Shown: one piece after another, positions 8,145-16,052 of the stretch
How the letters are laid out: each line of letters begins with the position of its first letter
Numbering within the stretch: the stretch's first letter is position 1
Source: Paracoccaceae bacterium
GTDB taxonomy: Bacteria > Pseudomonadota > Alphaproteobacteria > Rhodobacterales > Rhodobacteraceae
Assembly (NCBI GenBank): GCA_016936395.1
Contig: JAFGXY010000045.1
Coordinates: 1-34,151 of the forward strand
DNA length: 34,151 nt
Direction: 5' to 3'
Made by a program: the position numbers and the translations under genes
The notes under the pieces: generated by a model
The model's database searches: none
Seen by the model: only the letters and a program-made list of their open reading frames with translations
What the model was told of the DNA's origin: nothing

Positions 8145-8488
8145 CTCAAATCCTCCTGCTACAAGCTTCGCTTTATCCAGCGACTTCCAAGACAGTCAGA
8201 CGAGCCAGCAACGTCACGCCAAGCGGGCGCGCAGACCTCTGACCTACAAAAATGTTACCAGATTCTTAACAGAAAGTCATCCAATGACTCATTTCCGCCA
8301 TTTTTTGGTCAAGATCTTGTTTTTCGCACGATTTTCGAGCGGTATCGAGCAATGTCCGATGGCGCGCGGGTGGCGTCACTTGGGTTGCCTAGCCTCGTCG
8401 CGCCGCGCTTCGGCCCTGTCGAGAATCATCGACAACTCCGCTGGTGGCATAAGGTTGCGCCCGTGGGGCAAAAGGCCGGTTTTCCCGC
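8145..8488. other. Upstream region of the VPLPA-CTERM gene
   Basis: This 344-base gap is AT-richer than the rest, especially 8250-8340, as expected for a promoter region on the minus strand. It contains the inverted repeat at 8275-8289. I could not fix convincing -35 and -10 boxes and see no gene. Confidence 0.4.
8275..8289. promoter_or_regulatory. Operator-like inverted repeat upstream of the VPLPA-CTERM gene
   Basis: AGTCAT-CCA-ATGACT is a perfect 6-bp inverted repeat with a 3-base centre, in an AT-rich stretch about 130 bases before the start of the minus-strand gene. It may bind a dimeric regulator; no family can be named. Confidence 0.3.
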
Positions 8489-8517
8489 TTGACGCCCCCG
8501 ATGGCCGCTTGTATCAG
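8489..8517 (+). promoter_or_regulatory. Putative promoter of tRNA-Asp copy 2
   Basis: TTGACG (8489-8494) and TATCAG (8512-8517) are spaced by 17 bases and end 12 bases before the tRNA. The block CGCTTGACGCCCCC is shared with the promoter of copy 1. Confidence 0.55.
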
Positions 8518-8529
8518 CCGTGCAATCGC

Positions 8530-8606
8530 GCGGTGGTAGCTCAGTTGGTTAGAGTACCGGCCTGTCACGCCGGGGGTCGCGGGTTCGAGCCCCGTCCACC
8601 GCGCCA
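8530..8606 (+). tRNA. tRNA-Asp (GTC), copy 2
   Basis: Identical over all 77 bases to the tRNA at 7001-7077, including encoded CCA and the GTC anticodon. The flanking sequences downstream differ, while the -35 region upstream is shared. Confidence 0.97.
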
Positions 8607-8657
8607 TTTCCTTCACAGGCACCGGCTGGACCATGTGGCACGGCCAGCGGAGGCATG

Positions 8658-8885
8658 ATGTCGATCCTTGACCAGATTCCCCTTCATTTGGCGGTGATCG
8701 CGGCGCTGACCTTGGGTCTGGCGCCGTTCTTCCCCGAGCCGCATATCGTGGAAAAGCTGCGCATGCTGATGCAGGGCACGCTGGTCAGGCCGATTGACAT
8801 GGCCGATCTGGCGATGCACGGCCTGCCTTGGCTGGTGCTGCTGGCCAAGCTGATCCGGATGGCGGTGACGCGATCGGCAAGCTGA
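8658..8885 (+). CDS. Small membrane protein, function unknown
   Basis: A 75-residue protein (one more if the preceding ATG at 8655 is used). GGAGG at 8649-8653 fits the ATG at 8658 better. It has two hydrophobic stretches (LAVIAALTLGLAPFF and MHGLPWLVLLAKLIRMAV) separated by a charged loop with EPHIVEKLRMLMQGTLVRPIDMADL. I recall similar short proteins in Rhodobacterales being labelled RND transporter, but at this size it cannot be an RND pump. It may be an inner-membrane accessory protein. It lies 39 bases before the DUF3445 gene on the same strand, possibly co-transcribed. Confidence 0.6.
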   Translation: MSILDQIPLHLAVIAALTLGLAPFFPEPHIVEKLRMLMQGTLVRPIDMADLAMHGLPWLVLLAKLIRMAVTRSAS

Positions 8886-8924
8886 GGGATTTACGCTGCC
8901 ACAGTTGGGGTTTAGCCTGCAATC

Positions 8925-9707
8925 ATGATCTTGCAACGCAGCCTGCCCTTTGCCCCTTGGGCCGATCCGCGCACCCGGCGCTTGCCGGGCATCCTGCCAC
9001 TGGACATGGCTGACTGGTTGCGGGTGGATGACGCCTATGCCGCCCAGATGGCGCTGCGTGATGCGCTGATTGCCGACCGGCCCGAGGCGGTGATTGGCCA
9101 GACCGCGATGGCCAAGGCGGCGGTGGATGAGTTGTTCGACTTTACCCTGGCGCACCTGCCGGACGGGTTCACCCGTAAAGCGGACCGCATCACTCGGCCA
9201 GATGGCACCGAGATTGCGCTGGACCCGGCGCAACCGTTGCACACCTTGGGGCGGCTGGTGCAGCAAGACCTGTGCCTGATGCAAGAGGATGGCGCGGGCG
9301 AGCATCTGTTGTCGGCAGCGGTGCTGTGCTTTCCGGCGGGCTGGCTGCTGGCGGAAAAGCTGGGCCAGCCAATGATGCGCATCCATGCGCCGGTCGGAAA
9401 ATACACCGAAGATGTCGGGCGCCGGGTGCAGCGGTTGCTGGATGCAGTGCGGGTCGAAACACCCTTGTGGCGGGCCAATGCCCACCATTCCCGCGCGCCC
9501 CTGTTCAACCCGCAGTCTGAAACCACGCCCAAAGAGTCGCTCGATCAGGGCGAGATGCCCTTTGTTCGGTCAGAGCGTCAATGTCTGGTCCGACTGCCGC
9601 GCAGCCGGGCGGTGGTGTTCTCGATCCACACCTATCTGGTGCGACGGACCGATCTGACCGCTGATCAGACGACCGCGTTAGAGGCGTTTCCGTTGCACCG
9701 GGCCTGA
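8925..9707 (+). CDS. DUF3445 protein, homologue of haem-dependent oxidative N-demethylase alpha subunit
   Basis: The 260-residue product matches the DUF3445 family. Seen are the N-terminal PLPGILPLDMADWLRVDDAYAAQM-like block (split here as LPGILPL and DWLRVDDAYAAQM), the central LHTLGRLVQQDLCLMQ, and the hallmark LLSAAVLCFPAGWLLAEKLGQPMMRIHAPVG. Near the end are LFVR-like residues and VFSIHTYLVR. One studied member is the alpha subunit of a haem-dependent dimethylamine demethylase with a PAS-like fold; most relatives are uncharacterised, and here the partner beta and gamma subunits are absent. A cytosolic haem-binding oxidase or sensor role is therefore inference. The genes flanking it (small membrane protein, glnBA) do not indicate a pathway. 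Confidence 0.8.
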   Translation: MILQRSLPFAPWADPRTRRLPGILPLDMADWLRVDDAYAAQMALRDALIADRPEAVIGQTAMAKAAVDELFDFTLAHLPDGFTRKADRITRPDGTEIALDPAQPLHTLGRLVQQDLCLMQEDGAGEHLLSAAVLCFPAGWLLAEKLGQPMMRIHAPVGKYTEDVGRRVQRLLDAVRVETPLWRANAHHSRAPLFNPQSETTPKESLDQGEMPFVRSERQCLVRLPRSRAVVFSIHTYLVRRTDLTADQTTALEAFPLHRA

Positions 9708-9839
9708 TCAGGGATAGGTTCACCACCCGTCAATTGCGTTTTGGCGTGCAGTTTGCAGGCTGGATCAACAGTCCATCTCGTCGCTGGCGCCAGAGCTGCA
9801 AGTGATATTGGGGGTCACTGACTGGCATTTTCAACGCAG

Positions 9840-9863
9840 ATGGGCGCCCCAATGGGCGCCCAT
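9840..9863 (-). terminator. Hairpin after glnA, possible terminator
   Basis: ATGGGCGCC (9840-9848) and GGCGCCCAT (9855-9863) form a perfect 9-bp stem with a 6-base loop, 22 bases past the glnA stop. No T-run follows on the minus strand, so it may terminate with Rho or protect the 3' end. Confidence 0.4.
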
Positions 9864-9884
9864 TGCTAGGGTCAGCGGCTCTGG

Positions 9885-11294
9885 TCAGCAGGAATAGTAC
9901 ATCGCATATTCGATGGGGTGGGGCGTGTGCTCATAGGCATAGACCTCTTCCCATTTCAGCGCCATGTAGCCTTCCAACTGGTCCTTGGTGAAGACGTCAC
10001 CGGCCAAGAGGAAGTCCATGTCTTTTTCCAGCTCTTCCAGCGCTTCGCGAAGCGAACCGCAGACGGTTGGGATCGCGGCCAGTTCTTCGGGCGGCAGATC
10101 ATAAAGATCCTTGTCCGAGGCCGGGCCCGGGTCGATCTTGTTCTTGATCCCGTCCAGACCCGCCATCAGCAGGCCGGCAAAGGCCAGATAGGGGTTGGCC
10201 GCCGGATCGGGGAAGCGGGTCTCGACACGCTTGGCTTTGGGCGATTCCGTCCACGGAATACGAACGCAGCCCGACCGGTTGCGGGCGGAATAGGCGCGCA
10301 GGACCGGAGCTTCAAAGCCGGGGATCAGACGCTTGTAGCTGTTGGTGGCGGGGTTGGTCAGCGCGTTCAGCGCCTTGGCATGTTTCAGGATGCCACCGAT
10401 GAAATACAGCGCCTCTTGGGAAAGGTCAGCGTATTTGTCGCCTGCAAACAGCGGCTTGCCGTCTTTCCAGATCGACATGTTGACGTGCATCCCCGACCCG
10501 TTGTCGCCCTTCATGGGCTTGGGCATGAAGGTCACGGTCTTGCCATAGGCGGCCGCGACGTTGTGGATGACGTATTTGTATTTCTGGATGTTGTCGGCCT
10601 GTTCGGTCAGCCCGCCAAAGATCATGCCCAATTCGTGCTGGCAGGTGGCGACCTCGTGGTGGTGCTTGTCGACCTTGATGCCCATACGCTTCATGGTCGA
10701 GAGCATCTCGCCACGAATGTCTTGCGCCTCATCCACCGGGTTCACCGGGAAATAGCCGCCCTTGTGGGCCGCGCGGTGGGCAAGGTTGCCACCTTCCATC
10801 TCGGTGTCGGTGTTCCAGGCAGCGGCCTCGGCGTCGATCTGGAAGGACACCTTGTTCGGGGCAACCTGATAGCGCACGTCGTCGAACAGGAAGAATTCGG
10901 CCTCGGGCCCGCAATAGAAGGCGTCGCCGATGCCCGAGGACTTGAGGTAAGCCTCGGCCTTCAGCGCGGTGCCGCGCGGGTCGCGGCTGTAAGGCTCGCC
11001 CGTGTCCGGCTCAACCACGGTGCAATGCACACACATGGTCTTTTCGGCATAGAACGGGTCGATATAGACCGACGCGGCATCAGGGATCAGTTTCATGTCG
11101 GACTGGTCAATCGACTTCCAGCCCGCGATCGACGAGCCGTCGAACATGAAGCCTTCCTCGAAGAAGTCCTCGTCCACCAGATCTGCCACCAGCGTCACGT
11201 GCTGGAGTTTGCCTTTGACGTCGGTGAAGCGGATATCGACGTAATCGACCTCTTCATCCTTCATCAGTTTCAGAGCATTCTTGACTGCGCTCAT
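9885..11294 (-). CDS. glnA: Glutamine synthetase type I
   Basis: GlnA makes glutamine from glutamate, ammonia and ATP in the cytosol as a dodecamer. From the ATG at 11294 the product is 469 residues, the usual length for GSI. Motifs include [16 protein letters not shown], the metal/ATP site in [12 protein letters not shown], the catalytic [33 protein letters not shown] and NRSGCVRIP. The adenylylation site in [11 protein letters not shown] puts the target Tyr at about residue 398, so control by GlnE is expected. Longer starts at 11339 and 11363 are open, but AAAGG at 11302-11306 lies seven bases before 11294. It follows glnB by 65 bases, the standard glnBA operon of this group; nitrogen-dependent control through NtrBC is known for relatives. 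Confidence 0.96.
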   Translation of the reverse strand: MSAVKNALKLMKDEEVDYVDIRFTDVKGKLQHVTLVADLVDEDFFEEGFMFDGSSIAGWKSIDQSDMKLIPDAASVYIDPFYAEKTMCVHCTVVEPDTGEPYSRDPRGTALKAEAYLKSSGIGDAFYCGPEAEFFLFDDVRYQVAPNKVSFQIDAEAAAWNTDTEMEGGNLAHRAAHKGGYFPVNPVDEAQDIRGEMLSTMKRMGIKVDKHHHEVATCQHELGMIFGGLTEQADNIQKYKYVIHNVAAAYGKTVTFMPKPMKGDNGSGMHVNMSIWKDGKPLFAGDKYADLSQEALYFIGGILKHAKALNALTNPATNSYKRLIPGFEAPVLRAYSARNRSGCVRIPWTESPKAKRVETRFPDPAANPYLAFAGLLMAGLDGIKNKIDPGPASDKDLYDLPPEELAAIPTVCGSLREALEELEKDMDFLLAGDVFTKDQLEGYMALKWEEVYAYEHTPHPIEYAMYYSC

Positions 11295-11359
11295 CATGCT
11301 GCCTTTCTTTTTAGCGTGCTTGTCTTTGGATTTTGCCATTCCGGGGTCTGCCTTACGGA

Positions 11360-11773
<414 letters not shown>

Positions 11774-11810
11774 TCAGGGCGAAGCTCGGCGGCGGGATTC
11801 TGGTTGAAGT

Positions 11811-11845
11811 GGTTAAAAAATAGGCGTATCGGTTAAATAATGGGC
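11811..11845. repeat. Tandem 15-base direct repeats in the glnB-nnr intergenic region
   Basis: GGTTAAAAAATAGGC (11811-11825) and GGTTAAATAATGGGC (11831-11845) match at 13 of 15 positions. They start exactly 20 bases apart, about two helical turns. They lie between divergent glnB and nnr in the most AT-rich part of the gap, so binding sites for a regulator or RNA polymerase are possible. Confidence 0.45.
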
Positions 11846-11871
11846 TATTTGAGAACGGTTTGGCGAGTTAA

Positions 11872-13737
11872 ATGACAGAACTCCTGACATCTGCCCAAAT
11901 GCGCGCCACCGAGGCGGAAGCCATGGCCTCGGGTGAGGTCAGCGGGCTGGAGCTGATGGAGCGCGCAGGGCGGGGAATTGTGCAAGCGATCCTTGAGGAA
12001 TGGCCGGAGCTGGCCGTGCCCAAGGGCGGGGGCGCTGCCCCCGCACCCCCGGGGTATTTGGGCCAAGAGGAAAACCGGGTGCCAAGGGCTGTGGTGCTGT
12101 GCGGGCCGGGCAACAACGGCGGCGACGGGTTTGTGGTGGCGCGGCTGTTGGCCGAGCGTGGCTGGCGCGTGCGGGTGCTGGCGGCGGTGGGGGCCGATGC
12201 CATGCCCCGCGACGCCGCGATCAACGCGCGGCGCTGGTTCGGGTTTGGTCCGGTGGAGCCGTTGACGGAAACGGCGCTGCGTGAAGGGCCGGCGAATGAC
12301 CTCTATATCGACGCGATTTTCGGCACCGGGCTGTCGCGGCCGCCCGAGGGCGAGATTGCGGACATCCTGACCCATATCGGCGGGCGGAACGGCGACAACG
12401 CCTTTTACACGCCGCGTCTGGTGGCGGTGGATGCGCCATCCGGTCTGTGCCTTGACAGCGGGCGGATGCTGATCCGGGGATGGGCGCAGCCAAAGGCGCG
12501 GTTGACGGTTACTTTCGACAGCCTCAAGGCCGGGCATGTGCTGGCCGAAGGGCCGGAGCTTTGCGGTCGGGTCGCGGTTGTGGATATCGGTATCGAGCCA
12601 TGGCGGCGGATGACCAAGCTGCGGCGCGGGCCAGCGGGGCAATGGCTGGGTGCGGTCAAACCTGTTCGATTGGGGTTGGTGGGGCCTGTTGACGAAAGCA
12701 ACAGTCTGGCTTTTCTGCACCCCGGCAGCTTTCGGGCGGCGATGCTGTCGAAGAGGGGTTGGGTCGAGGCGCACAAGGCGCACAAGTTCAGTCATGGGCA
12801 TGCGCTGGTGCTGAGCGGCAGCGCGGGCCGGGGCGGCGCGGCGCGGCTGGCTGCGCGCGGGGCGTTGCGGGTTGGGGCGGGGCTGGTCACGCTGGCCTGC
12901 CCGTCCGATGCGCTGGCCGAGAATGCGGTGCGGCTGGAGGCGGTGATGCTGCGCGACGTGGCGGATGCGGCGGCTTTGGCGCGGGTGCTGGGGGACAAGC
13001 GGATATCTGCGCTGTGCCTTGGGCCGGGCCTGGGGCTGGGCTTGCGCGCGCGGCGGCTGCTGGCGGCGGCGCTTGGTCTTGATGGCAAGCGGCCGCCACT
13101 TGCGATCAGCCCCCCACCCCCACCCCCTCCCCACAAGGGGGAGGGGAGTCGCCAGACGGTTGACCGGATCGCATCGGGCAAGGTCCGGGTGCCCCCCCTC
13201 CCCCTTGTGGGGAGGGGAGGGGGGCGGGGGGCGCGGCCTGTTGTTCTTGACGCTGACGCCTTGACCATCCTGTCGCAGCGCCCTGACCTGTTCGCCTCTC
13301 TTCACCCCGGCTGCATCCTGACCCCGCATGCCGGGGAGTTTGCGCGGCTGTTTCCAGACATTGCTGAACAACTGGCGGCGCCTGCCATCTCGGGCCCGGC
13401 CTATTCCAAGGTTGATGCCACGCGTGAAGCGGCCAAGCGGGCGAACTGTGTGGTCTTGTCCAAGGGGCCGGATACGGTGATTGCCGACCAGACCGGGCGC
13501 TGCGCCATCCATTCGGCCCAGTATGACCGCGCCGCACCTTGGCTGGCGACTGCCGGATCGGGCGATGTGCAGGCGGGGGTCATCACCGGGCTGTTGGCGC
13601 GCGGCTTTGGCCCGTTTGACGCGGCCTGCGCGGGCGCGTGGTTGCATGTGGAAGCGGCGCGGTCATTCGGGCCGGGGCTGATTGCGGAAGACCTGCCCGA
13701 GGAACTGCCGAAGGTGTTTCGGGCGTTGGGGCTGTGA
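11872..13737 (+). CDS. nnr: Bifunctional NAD(P)H-hydrate epimerase / ADP-dependent hydrate dehydratase
   Basis: This enzyme repairs damaged NADH and NADPH hydrates. The N-terminal YjeF domain (epimerase) has VVLCGPGNNGGDGFVVARLL at about residues 74-93, YIDAIFGTGLSRP and VAVDAPSGL. The C-terminal dehydratase domain has HKFSHGHALVLSGS, GAARLAARGALRVGAGLVT, VVLDADALT, LTPHAGEFARL and WLATAGSGDVQAGVITGLLARG. At 621 residues it is about 100 longer than many homologues. Two stretches explain much of this: residues 52-70 (GGGAAPAPPGYLGQEEN) and residues about 413-454 (Pro-rich, HKGEGSRQ... and PPLPLVGRG). Both are encoded by palindromic GC-rich repeats in frame, each just before a core beta strand. 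Activity is probably kept because motifs flanking both insertions are intact. No strong ribosome site is seen. Confidence 0.93.
   Translation: MTELLTSAQMRATEAEAMASGEVSGLELMERAGRGIVQAILEEWPELAVPKGGGAAPAPPGYLGQEENRVPRAVVLCGPGNNGGDGFVVARLLAERGWRVRVLAAVGADAMPRDAAINARRWFGFGPVEPLTETALREGPANDLYIDAIFGTGLSRPPEGEIADILTHIGGRNGDNAFYTPRLVAVDAPSGLCLDSGRMLIRGWAQPKARLTVTFDSLKAGHVLAEGPELCGRVAVVDIGIEPWRRMTKLRRGPAGQWLGAVKPVRLGLVGPVDESNSLAFLHPGSFRAAMLSKRGWVEAHKAHKFSHGHALVLSGSAGRGGAARLAARGALRVGAGLVTLACPSDALAENAVRLEAVMLRDVADAAALARVLGDKRISALCLGPGLGLGLRARRLLAAALGLDGKRPPLAISPPPPPPPHKGEGSRQTVDRIASGKVRVPPLPLVGRGGGRGARPVVLDADALTILSQRPDLFASLHPGCILTPHAGEFARLFPDIAEQLAAPAISGPAYSKVDATREAAKRANCVVLSKGPDTVIADQTGRCAIHSAQYDRAAPWLATAGSGDVQAGVITGLLARGFGPFDAACAGAWLHVEAARSFGPGLIAEDLPEELPKVFRALGL
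12016..12089 (+). repeat. Hairpin repeat with TATTTGGGCCAAGAGGAAA tail, copy 1, in frame inside nnr
   Basis: GCGGGGG (12026-12032) and CCCCCGC (12038-12044) form a hairpin, followed by ACCCCCGGGG, TATTTGGGCCAAGAGG and AAA. A near-identical tail follows a similar hairpin at 22141-22192. The insertion is flanked by GTGCCCAAGGGC (12016-12027) and GTGCCAAGGGC (12079-12089), a possible but imperfect direct repeat. The 63-base offset keeps the frame. Confidence 0.7.
13110..13231. repeat. Palindromic HKGEG/PLPLVGRG-type repeat element, in frame inside nnr
   Basis: Arm 1 at about 13110-13148 contains CTCCCCACAAGGGGGAGGGG. Arm 2 at about 13191-13231 contains its inverted counterpart CCCCTCCCCCTTGTGGGGAG-like sequence. 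The centre (13149-13190) is GC-balanced. The whole reads through without a stop as a Pro-rich HKGEG stretch, a linker, and PPLPLVGRG. Palindromic elements encoding such phrases are, to my knowledge, widespread in alphaproteobacterial genomes, mostly between genes. Confidence 0.75.
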
Positions 13738-13740
13738 CAA

Positions 13741-13760
13741 AGGCCGCCCGAAGGCGGCCT
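13741..13760. terminator. Hairpin between convergent nnr and Hint genes
   Basis: AGGCCGCC (13741-13748), loop CGAA, GGCGGCCT (13753-13760): a perfect 8-bp stem with a stable tetraloop, three bases after the nnr stop. On the minus strand it is followed by TTTGTC. It probably serves both convergent genes. Confidence 0.6.
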
Positions 13761-13784
13761 GATGTGCAAGCGAGGCGGATCAGA

Positions 13785-14270
13785 TCAGGCGTGGGTCAGC
13801 GCAGGCTCGCACCCCAGTTCCAGACCGGCGGCATAGATCACTTGCGCACCGTCAAAGCGCAGGGTCACGATGCGGGCCTCGGCCAGCACTTCGGCGCGGA
13901 TATAGTCGCCATCGACCAGACGTTCGGCTGCCATCACGGCCTGATCGACGCCCATCAGCGCCTTGGCGCGCCAGTCGCGGATCAGGATCGGTTGTTTGGG
14001 CGACACGGTGGTATCGGCCTCGGGGCGGTCCTTGCCCAGCACGCCTTCGGAGATACGGATGACGCGGGCATTTTGCACCACGGCGATTTCGACGGCAGTG
14101 ACAGTGCGGGCGCCCATCCGGGTGATGACGCGGTCGCCGGGGGAAATGCACTCCACCGGCACGGCGCCTTTCAGGGTCAGAACCGTTGTGCCGGCGGCGA
14201 TGCCGCAAGTCGGCATATTGGTTCCGGCGTTGATGGTGCCGACGGCGGCGCCAAGGGTCATTTCTGCCAT
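13785..14270 (-). CDS. Stand-alone Hint-domain protein (Hint_2-like)
   Basis: A 161-residue protein that is almost entirely one Hint (hedgehog/intein) module. After 21 residues comes CGIAAGTTVLTLKGAVPVE with the putative nucleophile Cys22, then CISPGDRVITRMG, TVTAVEIAVV, VSPKQPILIRDWRAK, AAERLVDGDYIRAE, and a closing LRFDGAQVIYAAGLE. Hint_2 domains in Rhodobacterales are normally fused to large secreted proteins, where they may self-process. Here no partner domain exists. The usual SPQHR-type His appears replaced (SPKQP), so self-cleavage may be lost. AGGAG at 14277-14281, six bases upstream, fixes the ATG at 14270; the longer frame runs into tRNA-Leu and is not coding. Function unknown. Confidence 0.72.
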   Translation of the reverse strand: MAEMTLGAAVGTINAGTNMPTCGIAAGTTVLTLKGAVPVECISPGDRVITRMGARTVTAVEIAVVQNARVIRISEGVLGKDRPEADTTVSPKQPILIRDWRAKALMGVDQAVMAAERLVDGDYIRAEVLAEARIVTLRFDGAQVIYAAGLELGCEPALTHA

Positions 14271-14523
14271 GATCATCTCCTGCGCCATCTTTCCATCTGC
14301 CTTCGGTCTTTTTTGACCAAGACTATGGCAGGATCGCGGCACAAGCGAGACATTGTTGGACGCATTCGTGGCATTTTTCGTTACAAGTGGCGCTATTTCG
14401 ATCGCCGCGGCGGGGGATTTTTTCCTCTCGCATCCCGCGCGGGGCTTTGTTAGAAGGGCCCGGAAAATCAGGGTGCGCGCGTGTCCGGCCTGCGGGCTGG
14501 GGCGGGCGTGCTTTGGGCAATTT

Positions 14524-14608
14524 GCGGGTGTGGCGAAATTGGCAGACGCACCAGATTTAGGTTCTGGCGCCGCAAGGCGTGGGGGTTCAAGTCCCTCCAC
14601 CCGCACCA
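14524..14608 (+). tRNA. tRNA-Leu (TAG)
   Basis: An 85-base cloverleaf: acceptor stem GCGGGTG/CACCCGC, anticodon arm CCAGA-TTTAGGT-TCTGG with anticodon TAG, a long variable arm (CGCCGCAAGGCG region), T-arm GGGTTCAAGTCCC and encoded CCA. The long variable arm is typical of class II tRNA. It ends 23 bases before the tig start codon, so the two may share a transcript. Confidence 0.96.
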
Positions 14609-14631
14609 CAGTGATCAAGAAGGACGATACC

Positions 14632-15966
14632 ATGCAGGTCACCGAGACCCTGAACGAAGGTCTGAAACGCGGCTACACGATCACGGTGACCGCTGCCGAG
14701 TTGGAAGCAGCGGTTCAGGAAAAGCTGGTCGAGGCGCAGCCCGAGATCGAGATGAAGGGGTTTCGCAAGGGCAAGGTGCCGATGGCCATCCTGCGCAAGC
14801 AGTTCGGCCCGCGCCTGATGGGCGACGCGATGCAAGATGCCATCGACCGCGCGATGAAGGGCCACTTCGAGGCGACCGGTGACCGCCCCGCACTGCAGCC
14901 CGATGTCAAGATGAAGGGCGGCGAGACCTGGGCCGAAGGTCAGGATGTTGTGGTCGAGATGACCTATGACTGCCTGCCGCCGATCCCAGATCTTGATTCA
15001 AGCCAGATCACGCTGGAACGTCTGGTGGTCAAGGCCGATGAGGCCTCGGTGGATGAGGCGCTGAAAAACCTGGCCGCCAGTGCGCAATCGTTTGATGACC
15101 GCGAAGACGGCAGCGCGGCGCAGGATGGCGACCAGATCGTGATCGACTTCAAGGGTTCGGTCGACGGTGATTACTTTGATGGCGGCTCTGCCGAGGATTA
15201 CCCGCTGGTGCTGGGGTCCAATTCCTTCATTCCGGGCTTTGAGGCGCAGCTTGTCGGCGCAAAGGCCGGGGACGAGGTGAAGGTGGATGTCACTTTCCCC
15301 GAAGAATACGGCGCGGCGCATCTGGCGGGCAAGGCGGCGGTGTTCGAATGCGCGGTGAAATCGGTCAAGGCCCCGAAAGCGGCCGACCTTGATGACGAAT
15401 TGGCCAAGAAATACGGCGCCGAGGATCTGGCCGCCTTGCGCGTGCAGATCGCAGACCGTCTGGCGGTGGAATACAAGGGTGCAGCCCGCGCGGTTCTGAA
15501 GCGCGCGCTGCTGGACCAGTTGGACGCCATGGTCAAGTTTGACCTGCCTGCCGCGCTGGTCGAGGCCGAGGCCAACCAGATCGCCCACCAGCTGTGGCAC
15601 GAAGAGCACCCCGAGGTGCACGACCACAACCACGGCGCGGTCGAGCCGACGGACGAGCACAAGTCGCTGGCCGAACGCCGTGTGCGCCTTGGCCTCTTGC
15701 TGGCCGAAATCGGTCGCAAGGCCGAAGTGACCGTGACCGATGCCGAAATGACCCAAGCCGTGCTGAACGCCGCGCGTCAGTATCCGGGGCAGGAACGTCA
15801 GTTCTTTGAATACGTCCAGAAAACCCCGCAAATGCAGCAGCAGTTGCGCGCGCCGCTGTTCGAAGACAAGGTGGTGGACCACATCGTGGCGCAGGCCACC
15901 GTCACCGACAAGGAAATCGACAAGGACGAGTTGCAAAAGGCCATCGAGGCCTTGGACGAACTCTGA
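14632..15966 (+). CDS. tig: Trigger factor
   Basis: Trigger factor is the ribosome-bound chaperone and peptidyl-prolyl isomerase that meets nascent chains at the exit tunnel. The 444-residue product has the ribosome-binding domain with the [17 protein letters not shown] signature (near residues 43-59). The FKBP-type isomerase domain runs from about 160 to 245 ([39 protein letters not shown]), and a helical C-terminal chaperone domain follows. A His-rich loop, [17 protein letters not shown], sits near residues 320-340 and could bind metal. The ATG at 14632 has AAGAAGGA upstream; the frame before it is the tRNA. A strong terminator follows. Confidence 0.97.
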   Translation: MQVTETLNEGLKRGYTITVTAAELEAAVQEKLVEAQPEIEMKGFRKGKVPMAILRKQFGPRLMGDAMQDAIDRAMKGHFEATGDRPALQPDVKMKGGETWAEGQDVVVEMTYDCLPPIPDLDSSQITLERLVVKADEASVDEALKNLAASAQSFDDREDGSAAQDGDQIVIDFKGSVDGDYFDGGSAEDYPLVLGSNSFIPGFEAQLVGAKAGDEVKVDVTFPEEYGAAHLAGKAAVFECAVKSVKAPKAADLDDELAKKYGAEDLAALRVQIADRLAVEYKGAARAVLKRALLDQLDAMVKFDLPAALVEAEANQIAHQLWHEEHPEVHDHNHGAVEPTDEHKSLAERRVRLGLLLAEIGRKAEVTVTDAEMTQAVLNAARQYPGQERQFFEYVQKTPQMQQQLRAPLFEDKVVDHIVAQATVTDKEIDKDELQKAIEALDEL

Positions 15967-15987
15967 TCCTGTCAGATGCCTGAACGG

Positions 15988-16020
15988 GGGCCGCGCCAGA
16001 TGGTGCGGCCCTTTTCTTTT
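15988..16020 (+). terminator. Rho-independent terminator after tig
   Basis: GGGCCGCGCC (15988-15997) pairs with GGTGCGGCCC (16002-16011), one G-T pair, and TTTTCTTTT follows. Very strong. Confidence 0.85.
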
Positions 16021-16052
16021 GCCACCAGTGTTTTGCCGCAAGGGGCCAAGCG

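Noticed and set aside
7001..8606. Genomic island between attachment-site-like tRNA repeats
   Set aside because: No integrase or phage gene is present, and complete rather than partial tRNA copies with their own promoters fit plain gene duplication.
13105..13235. CRISPR array or origin iterons
   Set aside because: The repeats are two inverted arms of one palindrome, not regularly spaced direct repeats, and no cas or replication gene is near.
11845..13647. 600-residue minus-strand open frame opposite nnr
   Set aside because: Pro/Arg/Gln-rich shadow frame. The nnr reading on the plus strand has all family motifs.
14353..14631. N-terminal extension of trigger factor
   Set aside because: It passes through tRNA-Leu; the ATG at 14632 gives the family-standard start [14 protein letters not shown].
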